Numbered from the stretch's first letter, positions 48,962 to 58,763 are shown. The stretch is DNA of 64,000 nucleotides from CAVQAH01 sp963784195 (GCA_963784195.1 CAWARA010000031.1:124001-188000), one strand, 5' to 3'. Translations and numbers: made by a program. Notes: generated by a model not told the origin, from the sequence alone.

Positions 48962-50003
48962 ATGCCTAAGACACGCTCACTTGCCTGGTCCGAACTGAAG
49001 ATTGGCATCGTCGCGGCCATCGCCGTCGGCCTCACGTCGCTGCTGGTCGTGTCCGTTGGCGGCACCGGCGGGTTCCCCTGGCAGCAATACCAGTTGAAGA
49101 CGCGGTTCACCAACGTGCAGGGCCTCAAAACGGGTGCCGTCGTCCGCGTGGCAGGTGTGGAAGTGGGGAAGGTCGACGAGATCAAATTCGTCGGGTCGGA
49201 GGTGGAAGTCGATCTCAAAGTGAACAAGGATCAGCGCGAACGCATCAGGACCGAGTCACGCGCATCGATCGGTTCGCTCAGCCTCCTCGGCGAGCCGGTC
49301 ATCGACATTACGCCGACGACACAGGGCACGCCGCTCGAGGACGGGGCGTTCGTCCCTTCGGTTCGCGCGCAGGGGCAGCTTTCCGACGTAGCAGCCGGTG
49401 CGACCGAATCACTCGAGCAGGCAACCGCCCTGCTCCGCGATATCCGGGCTGGAAAGGGGACGGTCGGCAAGCTGTTCAGCGACGACCAGCTGTACAAGGA
49501 GATCACCGCGTTCGTGCAGGCGGCCGAAGGCGTGACCGAAAACCTGCGCAAAGGCGATGGGACGCTCGGCCGTCTGATTCGCGATCCGGCCGCTTACGAA
49601 CGGCTCAGCACATCGCTGGACAACCTGCAGGGCATCACCACGCGCATCAATTCCGGGGAAGGCAGCCTTGGCCGGCTCCTGACCGATGACGCGCTGGCGA
49701 AATCACTGACCTCGGCCTCGGGCAACATCGATCAGCTTGCCGCCAGCCTGCGAAAGGGCGAGGGGACCGCGGGAAAGCTGTTGACGGACCGGGAGCTCTA
49801 CGATCGTTTCAACGCGCTGGCCGGCCGGATCGACAAGGTCCTCTCGGACCTTCAAAGCGGCGAGGGCACTGCCGGCCGCCTGCTGCAGGATAAGCAGTTA
49901 TATGAGAACATGAGTGCCGCGGTAGGAGAGCTGCGCGCGCTCCTCGGGGACATTCGCAAGGATCCCAAAGAAGTACTTGAACGTCCGGGTCAGCATTTTC
50001 TAG
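48962..50003 (+). CDS. mlaD: MCE-family (MlaD-like) lipid-binding protein, frameshift near end
   Basis: A single N-terminal anchor (LKIGIVAAIAVGLTSLLVVS) is followed by an MCE domain (LKTRFTNVQGLKTGAVVRVA … GSLSLLGEPVIDI) and a helical part with repeated KGEGTAGKLL/GEGSLGRLL units. The frame shifts near 49970: skipping one G converts DPKEVLERPG to DPKKYLNVRVSIF and ends at TAG 50001-50003, the usual MlaD ending in this family. Without the skip the frame runs on to 50059 and overlaps the next gene. Confidence 0.9.
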
Positions 50004-50034
50004 TGTCTCGAGGACACTCGCCGGAGAGCAGATC

Positions 50035-50337
50035 ATGGCCAGAGACGACGCGGGAGTAGCGGGAACCATCATCGTGTCATTCCTGCTGGGCGCAGTCGCG
50101 GGAGCAGCGGTTGCCCTGCTCGTCGCGCCCGCGACCGGCGACGAGATGCGGCGAATCCTGGCCGAGAAGGCGAAAGAGGGCCGCGATCGCGCGACCGATG
50201 CCGCCAGGCAGGGACGCGAGTTCGTGAACAAGCAGCGCGACACGCTGACGTCGGCCATCGACCGCGGACGCGAGGCCTATCAGCAGGCGCGCGGCGGAGG
50301 CGAGCCCGGCCCGGCAGGCGGTGGGCAGGACCTGTGA
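50035..50337 (+). CDS. YtxH-like membrane protein
   Basis: A 100-residue protein: one N-terminal membrane helix (IIVSFLLGAVAGAAVALLVA), the YtxH-type PATGDEMRRIL segment and a charged helical tail. YtxH proteins are small stress-linked membrane proteins of uncertain role in Gram-positives and others. The stop overlaps the following GTG. It is placed directly behind the Mla-like operon, so it may share a transcript. Confidence 0.85.
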   Translation: MARDDAGVAGTIIVSFLLGAVAGAAVALLVAPATGDEMRRILAEKAKEGRDRATDAARQGREFVNKQRDTLTSAIDRGREAYQQARGGGEPGPAGGGQDL

Positions 50338-50759
50338 GCTGGAACGAAGCTTTCCTCGGCGTGATTGCGCTCGCGACGCTGATCATGGCGCTCATCCAGA
50401 TCGGCGCCGTGATTGCCGCCGCTCGCATCGCAAAGCAGGCGCAGCAGGCCCTGACGACGGTGCAGCAGGACATCCGGCCGCTCATCGCCAAGGTGAACGC
50501 TGTGGCCGATGAGGCATCACGGACGGCAACGCTGGCCACGGCACAGGCGCAGAAGTTCGATCGGCTGGTAACCGACCTGTCCCAGCGCGTCGAGGAAACG
50601 ACCGCGATCGTCCAGCAGGCGATCATCATGCCCGCCCGGGAAGGCATTGCGGTCGTGGCCGCCCTCAAGGCAGGGCTGAGCGCGCTCCGTGGCTTCCGGG
50701 ACACGCACCCGCGGCATGGCCGAACCGCGGACGAAGAAGATCCCCTGTTCATCGGTTAG
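50334..50759 (+). CDS. DUF948-like membrane-anchored coiled-coil protein
   Basis: A 141-residue protein with one N-terminal membrane helix (VIALATLIMALIQIGAVIAA), followed by a helical tail with heptad-like spacing (QQALTTVQQDIRPLIAKVNA, ASRTATLATAQAQKFDRL). It resembles the DUF948 family that often neighbours YtxH proteins. GTG 50334 overlaps the YtxH stop. Function unknown; possibly envelope stress related. Confidence 0.75.
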   Translation: MSWNEAFLGVIALATLIMALIQIGAVIAAARIAKQAQQALTTVQQDIRPLIAKVNAVADEASRTATLATAQAQKFDRLVTDLSQRVEETTAIVQQAIIMPAREGIAVVAALKAGLSALRGFRDTHPRHGRTADEEDPLFIG

Positions 50760-50839
50760 GCCAACCGGCGCCCCTGACGAATTGACGACCTCGGGTGCTG
50801 AGTGGTAGAACGTGACCTTCCATTCAGCCGAGGTTGCCC

Positions 50840-51418
50840 ATGACTACATCGAGCCTGATCTCTCACCGCGGTCGGGCCGCGGCGGTGGCCATTCTGACCG
50901 TTACGGTCGGTGTTGCCGCAGCCGTCCGACCTGCAGTCGCCCAGGAATCGAAATCAGCAGCCGCCGCCAAGGCGCTGGTGCAGGCGCTCGACGCCGCCAA
51001 GCTCGAGGCGATCGCGGCCGCCGATCCCGCCGACCCGGGCACCTTCGTCGCCGCCCTCTATTTCCCCGGCTCGCAGATTCTGGTCGTGTCTGCGAAATAC
51101 GCCGCGCCGCCCCTTCTCACGACCAAGATGGCCGCCAAAGAGTTCCGCGATATCTACATCGATCTGAACTCGGCGTCGGTTGCCGGCACCAAGGTGTTCG
51201 TCATCGATCAGGGCGTTGATGGCCTTGTCGCGAAGCCTGAGGGCAGCCAGGCCGCCGACACCTACGAGAACGGCAAGACGACGCTGGCGTTCGACGGGGA
51301 CCATAAGAAAGCCAAGATGAGCGAAGAGGAATACATGAAGGTCTTCGCGTCCGCGGACGAGCGGTACGCGAAGATCCTCGCCCTCCTCGCGGCGCAGGCA
51401 AAGGCGCCGAGTCCCTAG
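50840..51418 (+). CDS. Secreted protein of unknown function
   Basis: A signal peptide (~1-35, AVAILTVTVGVAAAVRPAVA) precedes a ~155-residue mature protein. Notable segments are QILVVSAKYAAPPLLTTKMA and KEFRDIYIDLNSASVAGTKV; the C-terminal part is acidic/lysine rich (DHKKAKMSEEEYMKVFASAD). ATG 50840 follows a GAGG motif nine bases upstream. No enzyme motif is recognised. It is an isolated transcription unit. Confidence 0.75.
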   Translation: MTTSSLISHRGRAAAVAILTVTVGVAAAVRPAVAQESKSAAAAKALVQALDAAKLEAIAAADPADPGTFVAALYFPGSQILVVSAKYAAPPLLTTKMAAKEFRDIYIDLNSASVAGTKVFVIDQGVDGLVAKPEGSQAADTYENGKTTLAFDGDHKKAKMSEEEYMKVFASADERYAKILALLAAQAKAPSP

Positions 51419-51435
51419 ACTCACTGCCTTCGCTG

Positions 51436-51990
51436 TTATTCGCGGTACGTCCAAGGTGACCGCCGTTCGCGGCCAACGTCGCGTTCTGCTCGGCTCAATT
51501 CGGATGCCACCCGCCTCGAGATTTCCTTCGCCTCTCCCGTCTCGAATCCATCCGCGTGCTTCCAGCCGCTTGATCCGAATACCTTCCCAAAGGAGGCCGG
51601 GTCGGTGATCTCCGGTTTGGACGCCACCTCGTTTGCGTGCTGAAGCTCGTGCGCCAGCAACGCCGTCAACTCGTCGGGTGAGCGCCCGAATCTGTCTAGC
51701 TTGATCAGAAGATGCCGGCGGCCGGCACCTGCCGGAGCCCAGAGCAGACACGCCGGGACGCCTCCGGCGCAGCGCGAAAACCTGACGTAGACGATGACGT
51801 CTCCCTTTTCGAGCCGGGCGTTCAGGTCGCGAAACGTCGCGGAACGTTCCATGCCGTTGGCGATCAGCGCCCGGACGCCGGCGTCCTCCGGCCGAACCGC
51901 GGGTGACCCGCTCTGCGCGGCTACGGTGTCCGCACCCGCCGCCGCGATCGCCGCGAGCGCCACCCCCACCATCCCTCGCCACATAGCCAC
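51436..51990 (-). CDS. Exported protein with HExxHxxE metallopeptidase-like motif
   Basis: A signal peptide (~1-25, GVALAAIAAAGADTVAA) is followed by a small domain carrying HELQHANE (residues ~114-121), the HExxHxxE zinc signature, in the helix LTALLAHELQHANEVA. Two cysteines flank a small loop (RCAGGVPACL). 184 residues, much smaller than most zincin domains. It lies tail-to-tail with the gene at 50840-51418. Activity is not shown. Confidence 0.72.
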   Translation of the reverse strand: MAMWRGMVGVALAAIAAAGADTVAAQSGSPAVRPEDAGVRALIANGMERSATFRDLNARLEKGDVIVYVRFSRCAGGVPACLLWAPAGAGRRHLLIKLDRFGRSPDELTALLAHELQHANEVASKPEITDPASFGKVFGSSGWKHADGFETGEAKEISRRVASELSRAERDVGRERRSPWTYRE

Positions 51991-52138
51991 CTCCCGCGGG
52001 GACCGATCGGCGGCCCCGCGAAGGTGAAGGTGGCGTAGCGCGGCTCACGAAATCCTTAGCTGCACCTCACAAACGCGCTCAATTCCTCTCATGCGGATGG
52101 AGAGAGGTCTGGGAAGGCGGTAAGATCAGCGCCAACTC

Positions 52139-54310
52139 ATGCCCAACATCGCTCCCTGCGCAAACTGGGAGTTCGACGGATTCCAGGTGCTGACGGAGCT
52201 GCGCCTCCTCCTCAGCGACGGCACAGCTGTCCCGTTGACGTCGAAGGCGTTCGATACGCTCGTGCTCCTCATCGCGAACCGAGACCGCGTCGTCACGAAA
52301 GACGAACTGCTCCGGTCGGTCTGGCCGGATGTCGCGGTTGAAGACGGCAACCTGACGCAGCAGATCTTCCTGCTCCGCAAGGCGCTGGGGGAGAGCGCGC
52401 AGCAGCCGCGGTACATCGTCACGGTTCCGGGTCACGGCTACCGATTCACGGCACGCGTGAAGGCGATCTCTGACGACCCGGCCACGACCGGCGTCGCGAC
52501 AGCCGGTGCGGCATCGCTGCCGACCGCCTCGAGACCCGGTGTGAGGTCCATTGGGACAGGTCTCGTGGTGTTGGGCATCCTCGCCCTTTTGGCGATGGTG
52601 TTCGGCTCGGGCTGGATGGCGGTGGACAAGGCAGGGCCGGCCCTGGACTTGACGAAGGCTCGCATCATCAAGATCACCGAAAGCGGCAAGGCCACGAATG
52701 GCGCCATCTCCGCCGACGGCCGGTACGTCGCCTATGTCGAGAACGATGGCGATGAGTACAGCCTCTGGGTGAAACAGGTCGGCACTGGTGGGAAAACGCA
52801 AGTCGTTCCACGCCAGCCGCTCGCGCTGGCGCATCTGAGCTTCAGCCCGGACGGCGAGTACCTTTATTTCGCGCGGCGCAGTCCGGGTAGTGCGATGTTC
52901 ATTCTCTCCCGAGTCCCGGTCATCGGCGGCCTCGAGACGCCAATTCTTGACGATGTCGATTCGCCCGTCAGTTTCTCACCCGATGGACGCGAGTTCGTGT
53001 TCCAGCGCGGCGCCGGCCCCGAGTCTCACATCGTCGTTGCCGCTGCCGGAGGCGGCTCTCAACGGATCCTGGCGACGCGAAAGTTCCCGGTCAGGCTTCT
53101 CGCTGTTCGCGCCGGACTGGTCCCCCGACGGCAAGGTGGTGGCGGCGGCCGTCGATCGATGGGAGCAACGCTCGCGGTGGTCCATCGTTCTTCTCCCGGT
53201 GGACGGCGGCAGCAGCCGCGAACTCTACACGAGCGACAGTCGCCTCGGCCGTCTCCGCTGGCTGCCCGACGGATCGGGGCTGCTGACGGTCATCTCGGAA
53301 GGGCTGGGAGCGACCGCCAATTCGGCCGTCGTCTCTGGGAGGGGCGATCTGGCGCATCGGGTACCCAAGCGGTCGAGCCGAACGCCTGACGTCCGATCTG
53401 GCCAACCACGATCCTTGTTGCCTGGACATTCGGCGCGAATGGCAGCGCGTCGCGAACGTCATCAATACGCTCGTGTCGGACCTCTGGATTGCGCCGGCCG
53501 ATCGCCTGGACGCGCCAAGGCAGGTCACCTGGGATCACCCCGTGGTCTCGCGTCACAGCTGGTTACCGGACAACGACACGATGGTGTATCGCGACTTGAG
53601 CGGACGCTTGAATGCCGTCCACAAAGACGGCCGGGCATTCAGCCTGCCGTTGCCTGACGGGCAGGAGGTGGTGGGAGGCGTCTCCGCCTGCGGCGACGGC
53701 CGCTACGTCGTCTTTTCAACACTCCCGGGGAAAAACATCTGGCGCGTGACGCCCAACGCCGGCGGCGCGGTCAAACTCACCAGTGGCTTTAACGACTTCA
53801 ATCCGGCGTGTTCTCCTGATGGAAAGTGGGTGTTGTACGCCTCGCGGGAACCAGACCATGTCTCGCTCTGGCGGGTCTCGATCGAGGGCGGGAAGCCGAC
53901 GCCGTTGGACATGGTCGATAGTTTCGACGTGCTGCCGTCGCCGAGCGGTCGGATGATCTACTACTCGACGGCCGATGGAGGAGCGCCCCGTTCGCATCAG
54001 ACAGGACCGGTGGGTCGTCATTTCGTCCAGCGATCGGAAGCGGCTCTTCGCAGTCGATGCAACCGGCGACGCGACCATCGGGGTGATGACGAACTGGGCG
54101 CCGGACGAGAGCGGCCTCGACTACGTCGTGACCCGGAACGGCGTGTCCAATATCTGGCGGCAGCCGCTCACCGGCGGGCCACCCGTGCAGATCACGAACT
54201 TCAGCGTCGGAAAGATCTTCAGCTTCGCGTGGTCGCCCGATGGCCGATGGCTGTCGCTCGGCAGCGGCGCCAACAGAAGTGACGTCGTCCTGATGTCACG
54301 TCAGCCTTAG
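52139..54310 (+). CDS. Winged-helix/PD40 transcription-regulator-like protein, three +1 frameshifts
   Basis: Residues ~5-105 form a CadC/OmpR-type winged helix (VTKDELLRSVWPDVAVEDGN, LRKALGESAQQPRYIVTVPG). A membrane helix (GLVVLGILALLAMVFGSGWM) and PD40 blades follow (SADGRYVAY, SFSPDGEYLYF). The frame changes three times, each consistent with one extra base: near 53093 (PV→GFSLFAPDW), ~53336 (→AIWRIGYPSG), and ~53978 (→EERPVRIRQDRWV). The final frame ends at 54310. A membrane-bound sensor/regulator if functional; otherwise a pseudogene. Confidence 0.78.
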
Positions 54311-54408
54311 CCCGGCTTCCAGTCCGCCGAGTGGCGTGTCGATGCGACAAGCACCGGTTGGGAGCAGATCATTCAGTGGCAAAGGCGGCGAATGAGTAGC
54401 GACACGGA

Positions 54409-55953
54409 TCAACGTGGGTCCGATGGATGTCGCGATCGCGAGCGTGCTTCGCGGCGGAACTGCCGCCAGGCTGTTGCCAGAGTGTGATCTCTGAGCCGCT
54501 CCGCGTCGACGTCATCCTCGGTCCTGCCTGCCATCGCAATCGCGGAATTCCGCTGTCCGTACACCGTGAACCCGGCTCTCCCTGGGAACAGGTGCCCGAC
54601 CAGGTCGAACCTGGCTAACGGCACGTATCCGGGCGGGGCGGCCTGGTGCACTTCCGTTGGGACGTTCTCTAACACCACATAGGTTGACGGCAAGATCATG
54701 CGTGAATTGAGCCCCGAGCCGTCGATGAACGTACGGCGGCCTTCATAGGCGACCCAACCGAATCCGCTCTCCACGACTTCGGTTGGCGCTGCAAACTGAT
54801 CGATGAAAACGCCAGCCAGGCGGCGATCCGAATCGATGGCGTTCGCCAAAGCAATCGACGGTGGATTCCTGGCCTCGGCGAGCATCTGGCGCCAGTGGGG
54901 AATCGCTACGAGGACGAGGACGACGGCGACCACCGCCTTCCACCCGTTCGTGCCCGCCGCGGCGGCTCCTGATGCGGCCAGCCAGGTCAGAGCAGCCGGA
55001 ATAGCCAGGTACCAGGGGTAGAGGTCACCGAGATTCACCACCGAATAACCCGCGCTATGGATAAGGAACCACCCGAAGATACTGACGACGATCATCCGGC
55101 GCGAGGGCGTTGCCTTTGCCGACACAACTAGCCCCATCACGCCGAGCACCCAGAGCAGGTAGCGGGTGTCGAAAGCCATGAATTCGACGACCCACAAGTG
55201 ATGCATCGCCTTTTCAGATCCATGCGTCAACTTTGCGGTGAGCGATTGAGGCCAGGGCCGGCCGAAGTAGGCCCAGGCGAACAGGAACCACGGCAGGCTG
55301 ACGAGCGCTGCGGAAACAAGCGTGCGGACAGGCAGACGCCGGTGCGCGATGATTGACGCGGCGGTTATCGCCAGGATCAGAGCGGCCGCATCCAGCTTCG
55401 TCACGAGCGCCAGGCCGAGAAATCCGCCTGCGACGACGTCGCGCCTCGCGTTCGAGGCGAGGATTGCCGCCAGTCCAAGGGAAAGCGCGAGCGGCAGTTC
55501 GAGACCCGCGAGAGCCTGGGTTCGCCAGAACGTGTCGACCGGGACTGCGAATGCCACGAGCAGGCCCATCCACACGCCTGCGGCCTGCACGGTGAGAGCA
55601 CTCGCGAGCACCGCGGCGAGAACATAAAACGCAGACGCCAATACTCGCGCGGTGCGTTCGACATCCAGCCCCACCCGCGGCCCGAGTGAAATCAAGAGCG
55701 TCCACAGCGGATTGCTGGCGCCACAGACGCGCTCGTGGTCGTTGTAGGTAAAGCCTTGACCGTTGGCCAGGCGCTCGGCGTATCGCAGTCCAATCGCCGC
55801 ATCGTCGCCGAGGATCGTCGGCTGCGCCGCCACGCTCAACCAGGCCGACAGGATTGCTGCGAGGGCGTAGATCGCGATGTGCTGCCAGGGGATCTGGCGG
55901 TTGCCGGACCAGGAGCGCGCGCCGCTTGCCGCGATCGACTCCGATGCGATCAC
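54409..55953 (-). CDS. GT-C-like integral membrane glycosyltransferase
   Basis: A 514-residue polytopic protein with about ten hydrophobic segments. The first loop carries LGDDAAIGLRYAERLANGQG, then FTYNDHERVCGASNPLWTLL, the pattern of GT-C enzymes using polyprenyl-linked sugars (relatives of mannosyl/arabinosyl transferases and 'hypothetical membrane proteins'). A soluble C-terminal tail is Arg-rich. No acceptor is known. Start GTG 55953; no Shine-Dalgarno is evident. It lies convergent to the broken regulator and upstream of a tRNA gene on the other strand. Confidence 0.78.
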   Translation of the reverse strand: MIASESIAASGARSWSGNRQIPWQHIAIYALAAILSAWLSVAAQPTILGDDAAIGLRYAERLANGQGFTYNDHERVCGASNPLWTLLISLGPRVGLDVERTARVLASAFYVLAAVLASALTVQAAGVWMGLLVAFAVPVDTFWRTQALAGLELPLALSLGLAAILASNARRDVVAGGFLGLALVTKLDAAALILAITAASIIAHRRLPVRTLVSAALVSLPWFLFAWAYFGRPWPQSLTAKLTHGSEKAMHHLWVVEFMAFDTRYLLWVLGVMGLVVSAKATPSRRMIVVSIFGWFLIHSAGYSVVNLGDLYPWYLAIPAALTWLAASGAAAAGTNGWKAVVAVVLVLVAIPHWRQMLAEARNPPSIALANAIDSDRRLAGVFIDQFAAPTEVVESGFGWVAYEGRRTFIDGSGLNSRMILPSTYVVLENVPTEVHQAAPPGYVPLARFDLVGHLFPGRAGFTVYGQRNSAIAMAGRTEDDVDAERLRDHTLATAWRQFRREARSRSRHPSDPR

Positions 55954-55972
55954 AGTGGTTGGCAGAAGGGGG

Positions 55973-56002
55973 TTGGCAAAGGTGTGCCCGGTTAAGTATT
56001 CT
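55973..56002 (+). promoter_or_regulatory. tRNA-Val promoter
   Basis: TTGGCA (55973-55978) and TATTCT (55997-56002) are separated by 18 bases. The predicted transcript start lies a few bases before the mature tRNA at 56016. Confidence 0.65.
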
Positions 56003-56015
56003 ACTCTTTCGAGTT

Positions 56016-56090
56016 GGGCGCTTGGCTCAGCGGTAGAGCACCGCCTTCACACGGCGGGGGTCAGTGGTTCGAATCCACTAGCGCCCACCA
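56016..56090 (+). tRNA. tRNA-Val (anticodon CAC)
   Basis: A complete cloverleaf: acceptor GGGCGCT/AGCGCCC, D-arm GCTC AGCGGTA GAGC, anticodon stem CCGCC/GGCGG with loop TTCACAC (anticodon CAC, decoding GUG), T-arm AGTGG TTCGAAT CCACT, and an encoded CCA. The region 3' to it is low in conserved genes, so the tRNA may have served as an integration site, though no integrase or second att copy was found. Confidence 0.97.
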
Positions 56091-56124
56091 ACTAAAACAG
56101 AATTAATCAGTAATTACAGCGAAC

Positions 56125-56146
56125 GAGGCGCCACCGTTGGCGCCTC
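56125..56146 (+). terminator. Hairpin terminator after tRNA-Val
   Basis: GAGGCGCCA (56125-56133), a CCGT loop and TGGCGCCTC (56138-56146) form a perfect 9-bp stem followed by TTGGTGT. The T-run is short, so it may act as a processing or weak termination signal. Confidence 0.7.
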
Positions 56147-56330
56147 TTGGTGTCTCAGGTGTGCATTAGTCGTGCGCTGTTGAAGGCGGGGCCTGGATGG
56201 CTAAAGCAGAGCTTGATCTCCGGAAGAACCTCTTACAAATTGCAGGGAGCCGTAGCATCGGCTGGTGCGGCGTCCGGGGCTTTGTCCCGGTCGTCGCTGC
56301 CGGAGCGTTTTACAGAATGAACGCTACCTG

Positions 56331-57167
56331 GCAGCCGGTCTTGCGCCAGCAAGGGGGAGAGATGCGTGGGACTCGCCCCGCACACCACAGTGCAGATGAC
56401 CAACGTGAGGAATCCATGACGCCTCGACTGACACGCCTCTCGGGGACCCTGGCTGTCGCGCTCGTCGTCGGCGGCATCGGTTGTTCACCGACCGCGCCGG
56501 CGACACCACCGACCGCGCCGTCGGCACCGCCGTCGGTTTTGAACGACCTCGTGATTAAGGGAATCGTGCCAGTAGCTGGAGAGCCGGCGGAGCATACGGA
56601 CGTGCGGATCTCAGGTGACGGCTTTCAGCCCGGTGCGACCGTGACATTCGATGGTAGCGCGACGACAGCAACTGTCGAAAGTGGACACTATATCCTCACG
56701 ACGGCGCCGCCTCATCCAGCTGGCGCAATCGACATCGTCGTCATCAATCCGGACGGCCGAACGAGCCGCTTGGAGAAGGCGTTTACCTACGTCGAAGATC
56801 TCCTAGCGAGCGGTGACATCACTATCGGCTCCGGCGACTCGGTCAAAGCAACGCTTAATCCACACGATAGAACGTGCACGTTCGACGATACTGCCTGCCG
56901 ATTGATATTCATCCGGGCACCTGCTGATGACATGGTCGAGGTAGAGCTAGTATCGTTAGATCGTCGGGAAAGCATCGGCTTGTACGACCCGATGCCATTT
57001 AGGGCGCCGAGTCACTTCCCGAAGCAATTGACAGTGAGGGGCGGTCAACAGGTGTGGGTCATCGGAGAGGCGGCGCTGTTCAGACTGACGGCTCGCCTTG
57101 CGAAATGACGACCGTCGACCGCAGCCAGTCGGCCGCCAGTAAGGGGGAGTGATGCGTGGGACTCGCC
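56331..57167. repeat. Direct repeats flanking the lipoprotein gene
   Basis: A ~47-base sequence at 56331-56377 recurs at 57121-57167 with a few changes. Both copies end in AAGGGGGAG, two bases, ATGCGTGGGACTCGCC, i.e. a strong ribosome binding site and a start-like ATG. The intervening ~740 bases contain the lipoprotein gene. The arrangement looks like a tandem duplication or cassette-like unit. Confidence 0.75.
56416..57108 (+). CDS. Lipoprotein with IPT/TIG-like domain
   Basis: Lipobox VVGGIGC gives lipidation at the cysteine, followed by a Pro/Thr-rich linker (APATPPTAPSAPPS). A TIG/IPT-like beta-sandwich follows (HTDVRISGDGFQPGATVTFD … GAIDIVVINPDGRTSRLEKA), then a C-terminal beta-rich domain with RTCTFDDTACRLIF. 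Start ATG 56416 has GAGGAA upstream; an in-frame ATG at 56362 follows a stronger AAGGGGGAG site. About 230 residues. Surface or periplasmic role; ligand unknown. Confidence 0.78.
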   Translation: MTPRLTRLSGTLAVALVVGGIGCSPTAPATPPTAPSAPPSVLNDLVIKGIVPVAGEPAEHTDVRISGDGFQPGATVTFDGSATTATVESGHYILTTAPPHPAGAIDIVVINPDGRTSRLEKAFTYVEDLLASGDITIGSGDSVKATLNPHDRTCTFDDTACRLIFIRAPADDMVEVELVSLDRRESIGLYDPMPFRAPSHFPKQLTVRGGQQVWVIGEAALFRLTARLAK

Positions 57168-57569
57168 GATCGAGACTCATAGCGATGACCGCAGCGAAGG
57201 CACATGAAGCTCTGTTCCCACTTTTCTGCTTGAGGGCGTTCCGAGCGCGAGCTTCATCGTTTCGTGCAGTCGCCGCAGCGTGTTCTTGCCTACGCCTCGC
57301 CGGATTGACGATCCACCGTTGAAGGATAAACCGGGGCTGAGGGCCGGCCTGATCACGTTCGGGTCTACTTCTGCCGAACGCACGGTTTCTTCCACTTCAG
57401 CGACACCAAGCAACTCACGGCCGGTCTGTAGCCAACCCAAGCGCACGTCAGAACTCAAGGGGAAGTCCTCAGAGACCCAAGGGGAGGTCCCGAGAGACTT
57501 CGGGCTCTCTTGCTGGTAGCGTGCAAACCCTCGCGTTGTGTCGCAGTAGTAGCAGGCTCGGAGGCAGAA
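57168..57569. other. Stretch without a convincing gene
   Basis: Short overlapping frames exist on both strands (for example 57177-57458 minus and 57280-57519 plus), but none has recognisable motifs, a good ribosome binding site or neighbours that support it. AAGGGGAAGTCC/AAGGGGAGGTCC form a small direct repeat near 57460-57490. Probably decayed accessory DNA. Confidence 0.4.
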
Positions 57570-57776
57570 ATGATCACTCCACCGTTGCCGCTGAATTGCC
57601 CCTGCCCGTTCTGCAAATCCAACGACGTCGATTTCGCGGCCATAGGTGAGCGCATCTTATTCTGTCGGTGCAAGCACTGTTGGGCCCAGTTCAGCATTAA
57701 AGATTTTGATGCGCGCGAACAGCGAGTCGTGACAGCGAACCCACCGCGCCGATCTGGCTCGCGCGTTCAGCGCTGA
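57570..57776 (+). CDS. Small zinc-ribbon-like protein
   Basis: ATG 57570 is preceded by GGAGG at seven-base spacing. The 68-residue product has two paired-cysteine knuckles, CPFC and CRCKHC, spaced by ~18 residues (CPCPFCKSNDVDFAAIGERI…), typical of a zinc ribbon that reports on nucleic acids. It lacks other domains. In this fragment-rich accessory stretch it could be a real small regulator or an orphan remnant. Confidence 0.6.
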   Translation: MITPPLPLNCPCPFCKSNDVDFAAIGERILFCRCKHCWAQFSIKDFDAREQRVVTANPPRRSGSRVQR

Positions 57777-57913
57777 TCCAGCTACCAGCGGCGCGGATGA
57801 CATATCTGGCAAATCCGGTCATCGCCAGCGACAAATCTGACGCCCGCTAGAACACGCTCTGTGGTGGAGTAGGTGTGTGGATGTCATAACGCCGTTGATC
57901 GGTGCTTGGGCCG

Positions 57914-58207
57914 TCAACGTCCCCTCCACCCGTCTCGGATCATCGCGTCTCGCCACTCGTTTGCGATCCTCTGGATGTCGGCGGGATCGCGCACGAACTG
58001 ACTTCGTGTGAACGTGTCGTTCACGAGCAGACGGATCTCCCAGCCGAGCGGATGCGTCCAGAGCAAACAGACGGCGCGGACGCCGGTCACCCTCGTGAGG
58101 GTGAATAGTTCGCGGATCTGCTCGGGTGGACCGTTCCAATGCTTTCGTTGTGAGACGGACACTGGCCGATCACTTTCACACGTGCGTTTGCTAAAGCGGC
58201 GGAGCAT
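57914..58207 (-). CDS. Small hypothetical protein
   Basis: A 97-residue minus-strand product. The C-terminal half (VCLLWTHPLGWEIRLLVNDT … RIANEWRDAMIRDGWRGR) resembles short uncharacterised proteins that have a conserved LWTHPxGWE…L core and a W..AM..KGWR end. ATG 58207 is chosen; a longer frame to 58354 adds unlikely basic sequence. No function assigned. Confidence 0.6.
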   Translation of the reverse strand: MLRRFSKRTCESDRPVSVSQRKHWNGPPEQIRELFTLTRVTGVRAVCLLWTHPLGWEIRLLVNDTFTRSQFVRDPADIQRIANEWRDAMIRDGWRGR

Positions 58208-58368
58208 GTCGGCCCTGCGATGACCGACACGCTCCTGACCACACGCCGCTGACAGGGCGGGAGCGTGTGGTGCTGTACATCGTAACCGAGCGGCGTTCGT
58301 CCGATCGCCGTGTGTCAAAAGCGCACAGCTCAACGGACAACGTCCGCGAAGCAATAGGCTCGCGATAT

Positions 58369-58632
58369 TCAGTTAAAAAGAGCCGCAGCTTCGAAGCCGA
58401 CCTTGTCCGCCCTGATATCGTCCTCGTCGAGATACCCGGCATCGATAAGATCATCCGTTATTTCGCCGAAGTCGATTTCCTTAATCGAGGCATTGAAATG
58501 CGCGGCACTGACGCCACCGAGCACGAAGGGCCGCACGGGTCCGCCGGTCGGCACGAGAAACTTAACGCCCCCACCGTAGTACGTGGCCGGTATCGTGCCG
58601 TCCAACTCCCACCGCACACCGGTGAGACTTGT
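58369..58632 (-). pseudogene. Fragment of an outer-membrane beta-barrel protein
   Basis: The minus-strand frame reads LTGVRWELDGTIPATYYGGG, then VRPFVLGGVSAAHFNASIKE and ends at FEAAALFN. Alternating aromatic strands and the GGGVKF-type hairpins match OmpW/opacity-type barrels, but the terminal strand and the N-terminus are missing, so this is a fragment. It lies between accessory genes in the post-tRNA region. Confidence 0.55.
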
Positions 58633-58763
58633 GAGCGACGCGGCTGCCGAATCGAGATCCGCTTGCCGCAGTCGGCAAGCGCGAAAACGAGAGGCCACAC
58701 GCGGCTCCCAGGTGTGCGCAGGCGTTGACAGTGCGCGTGCTTGTCTGTACAAAGTCCTTTGCA

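Noticed and set aside
57177..57458. Minus-strand 93-residue frame as a gene
   Set aside because: No motif, no ribosome binding site and no supporting neighbours.
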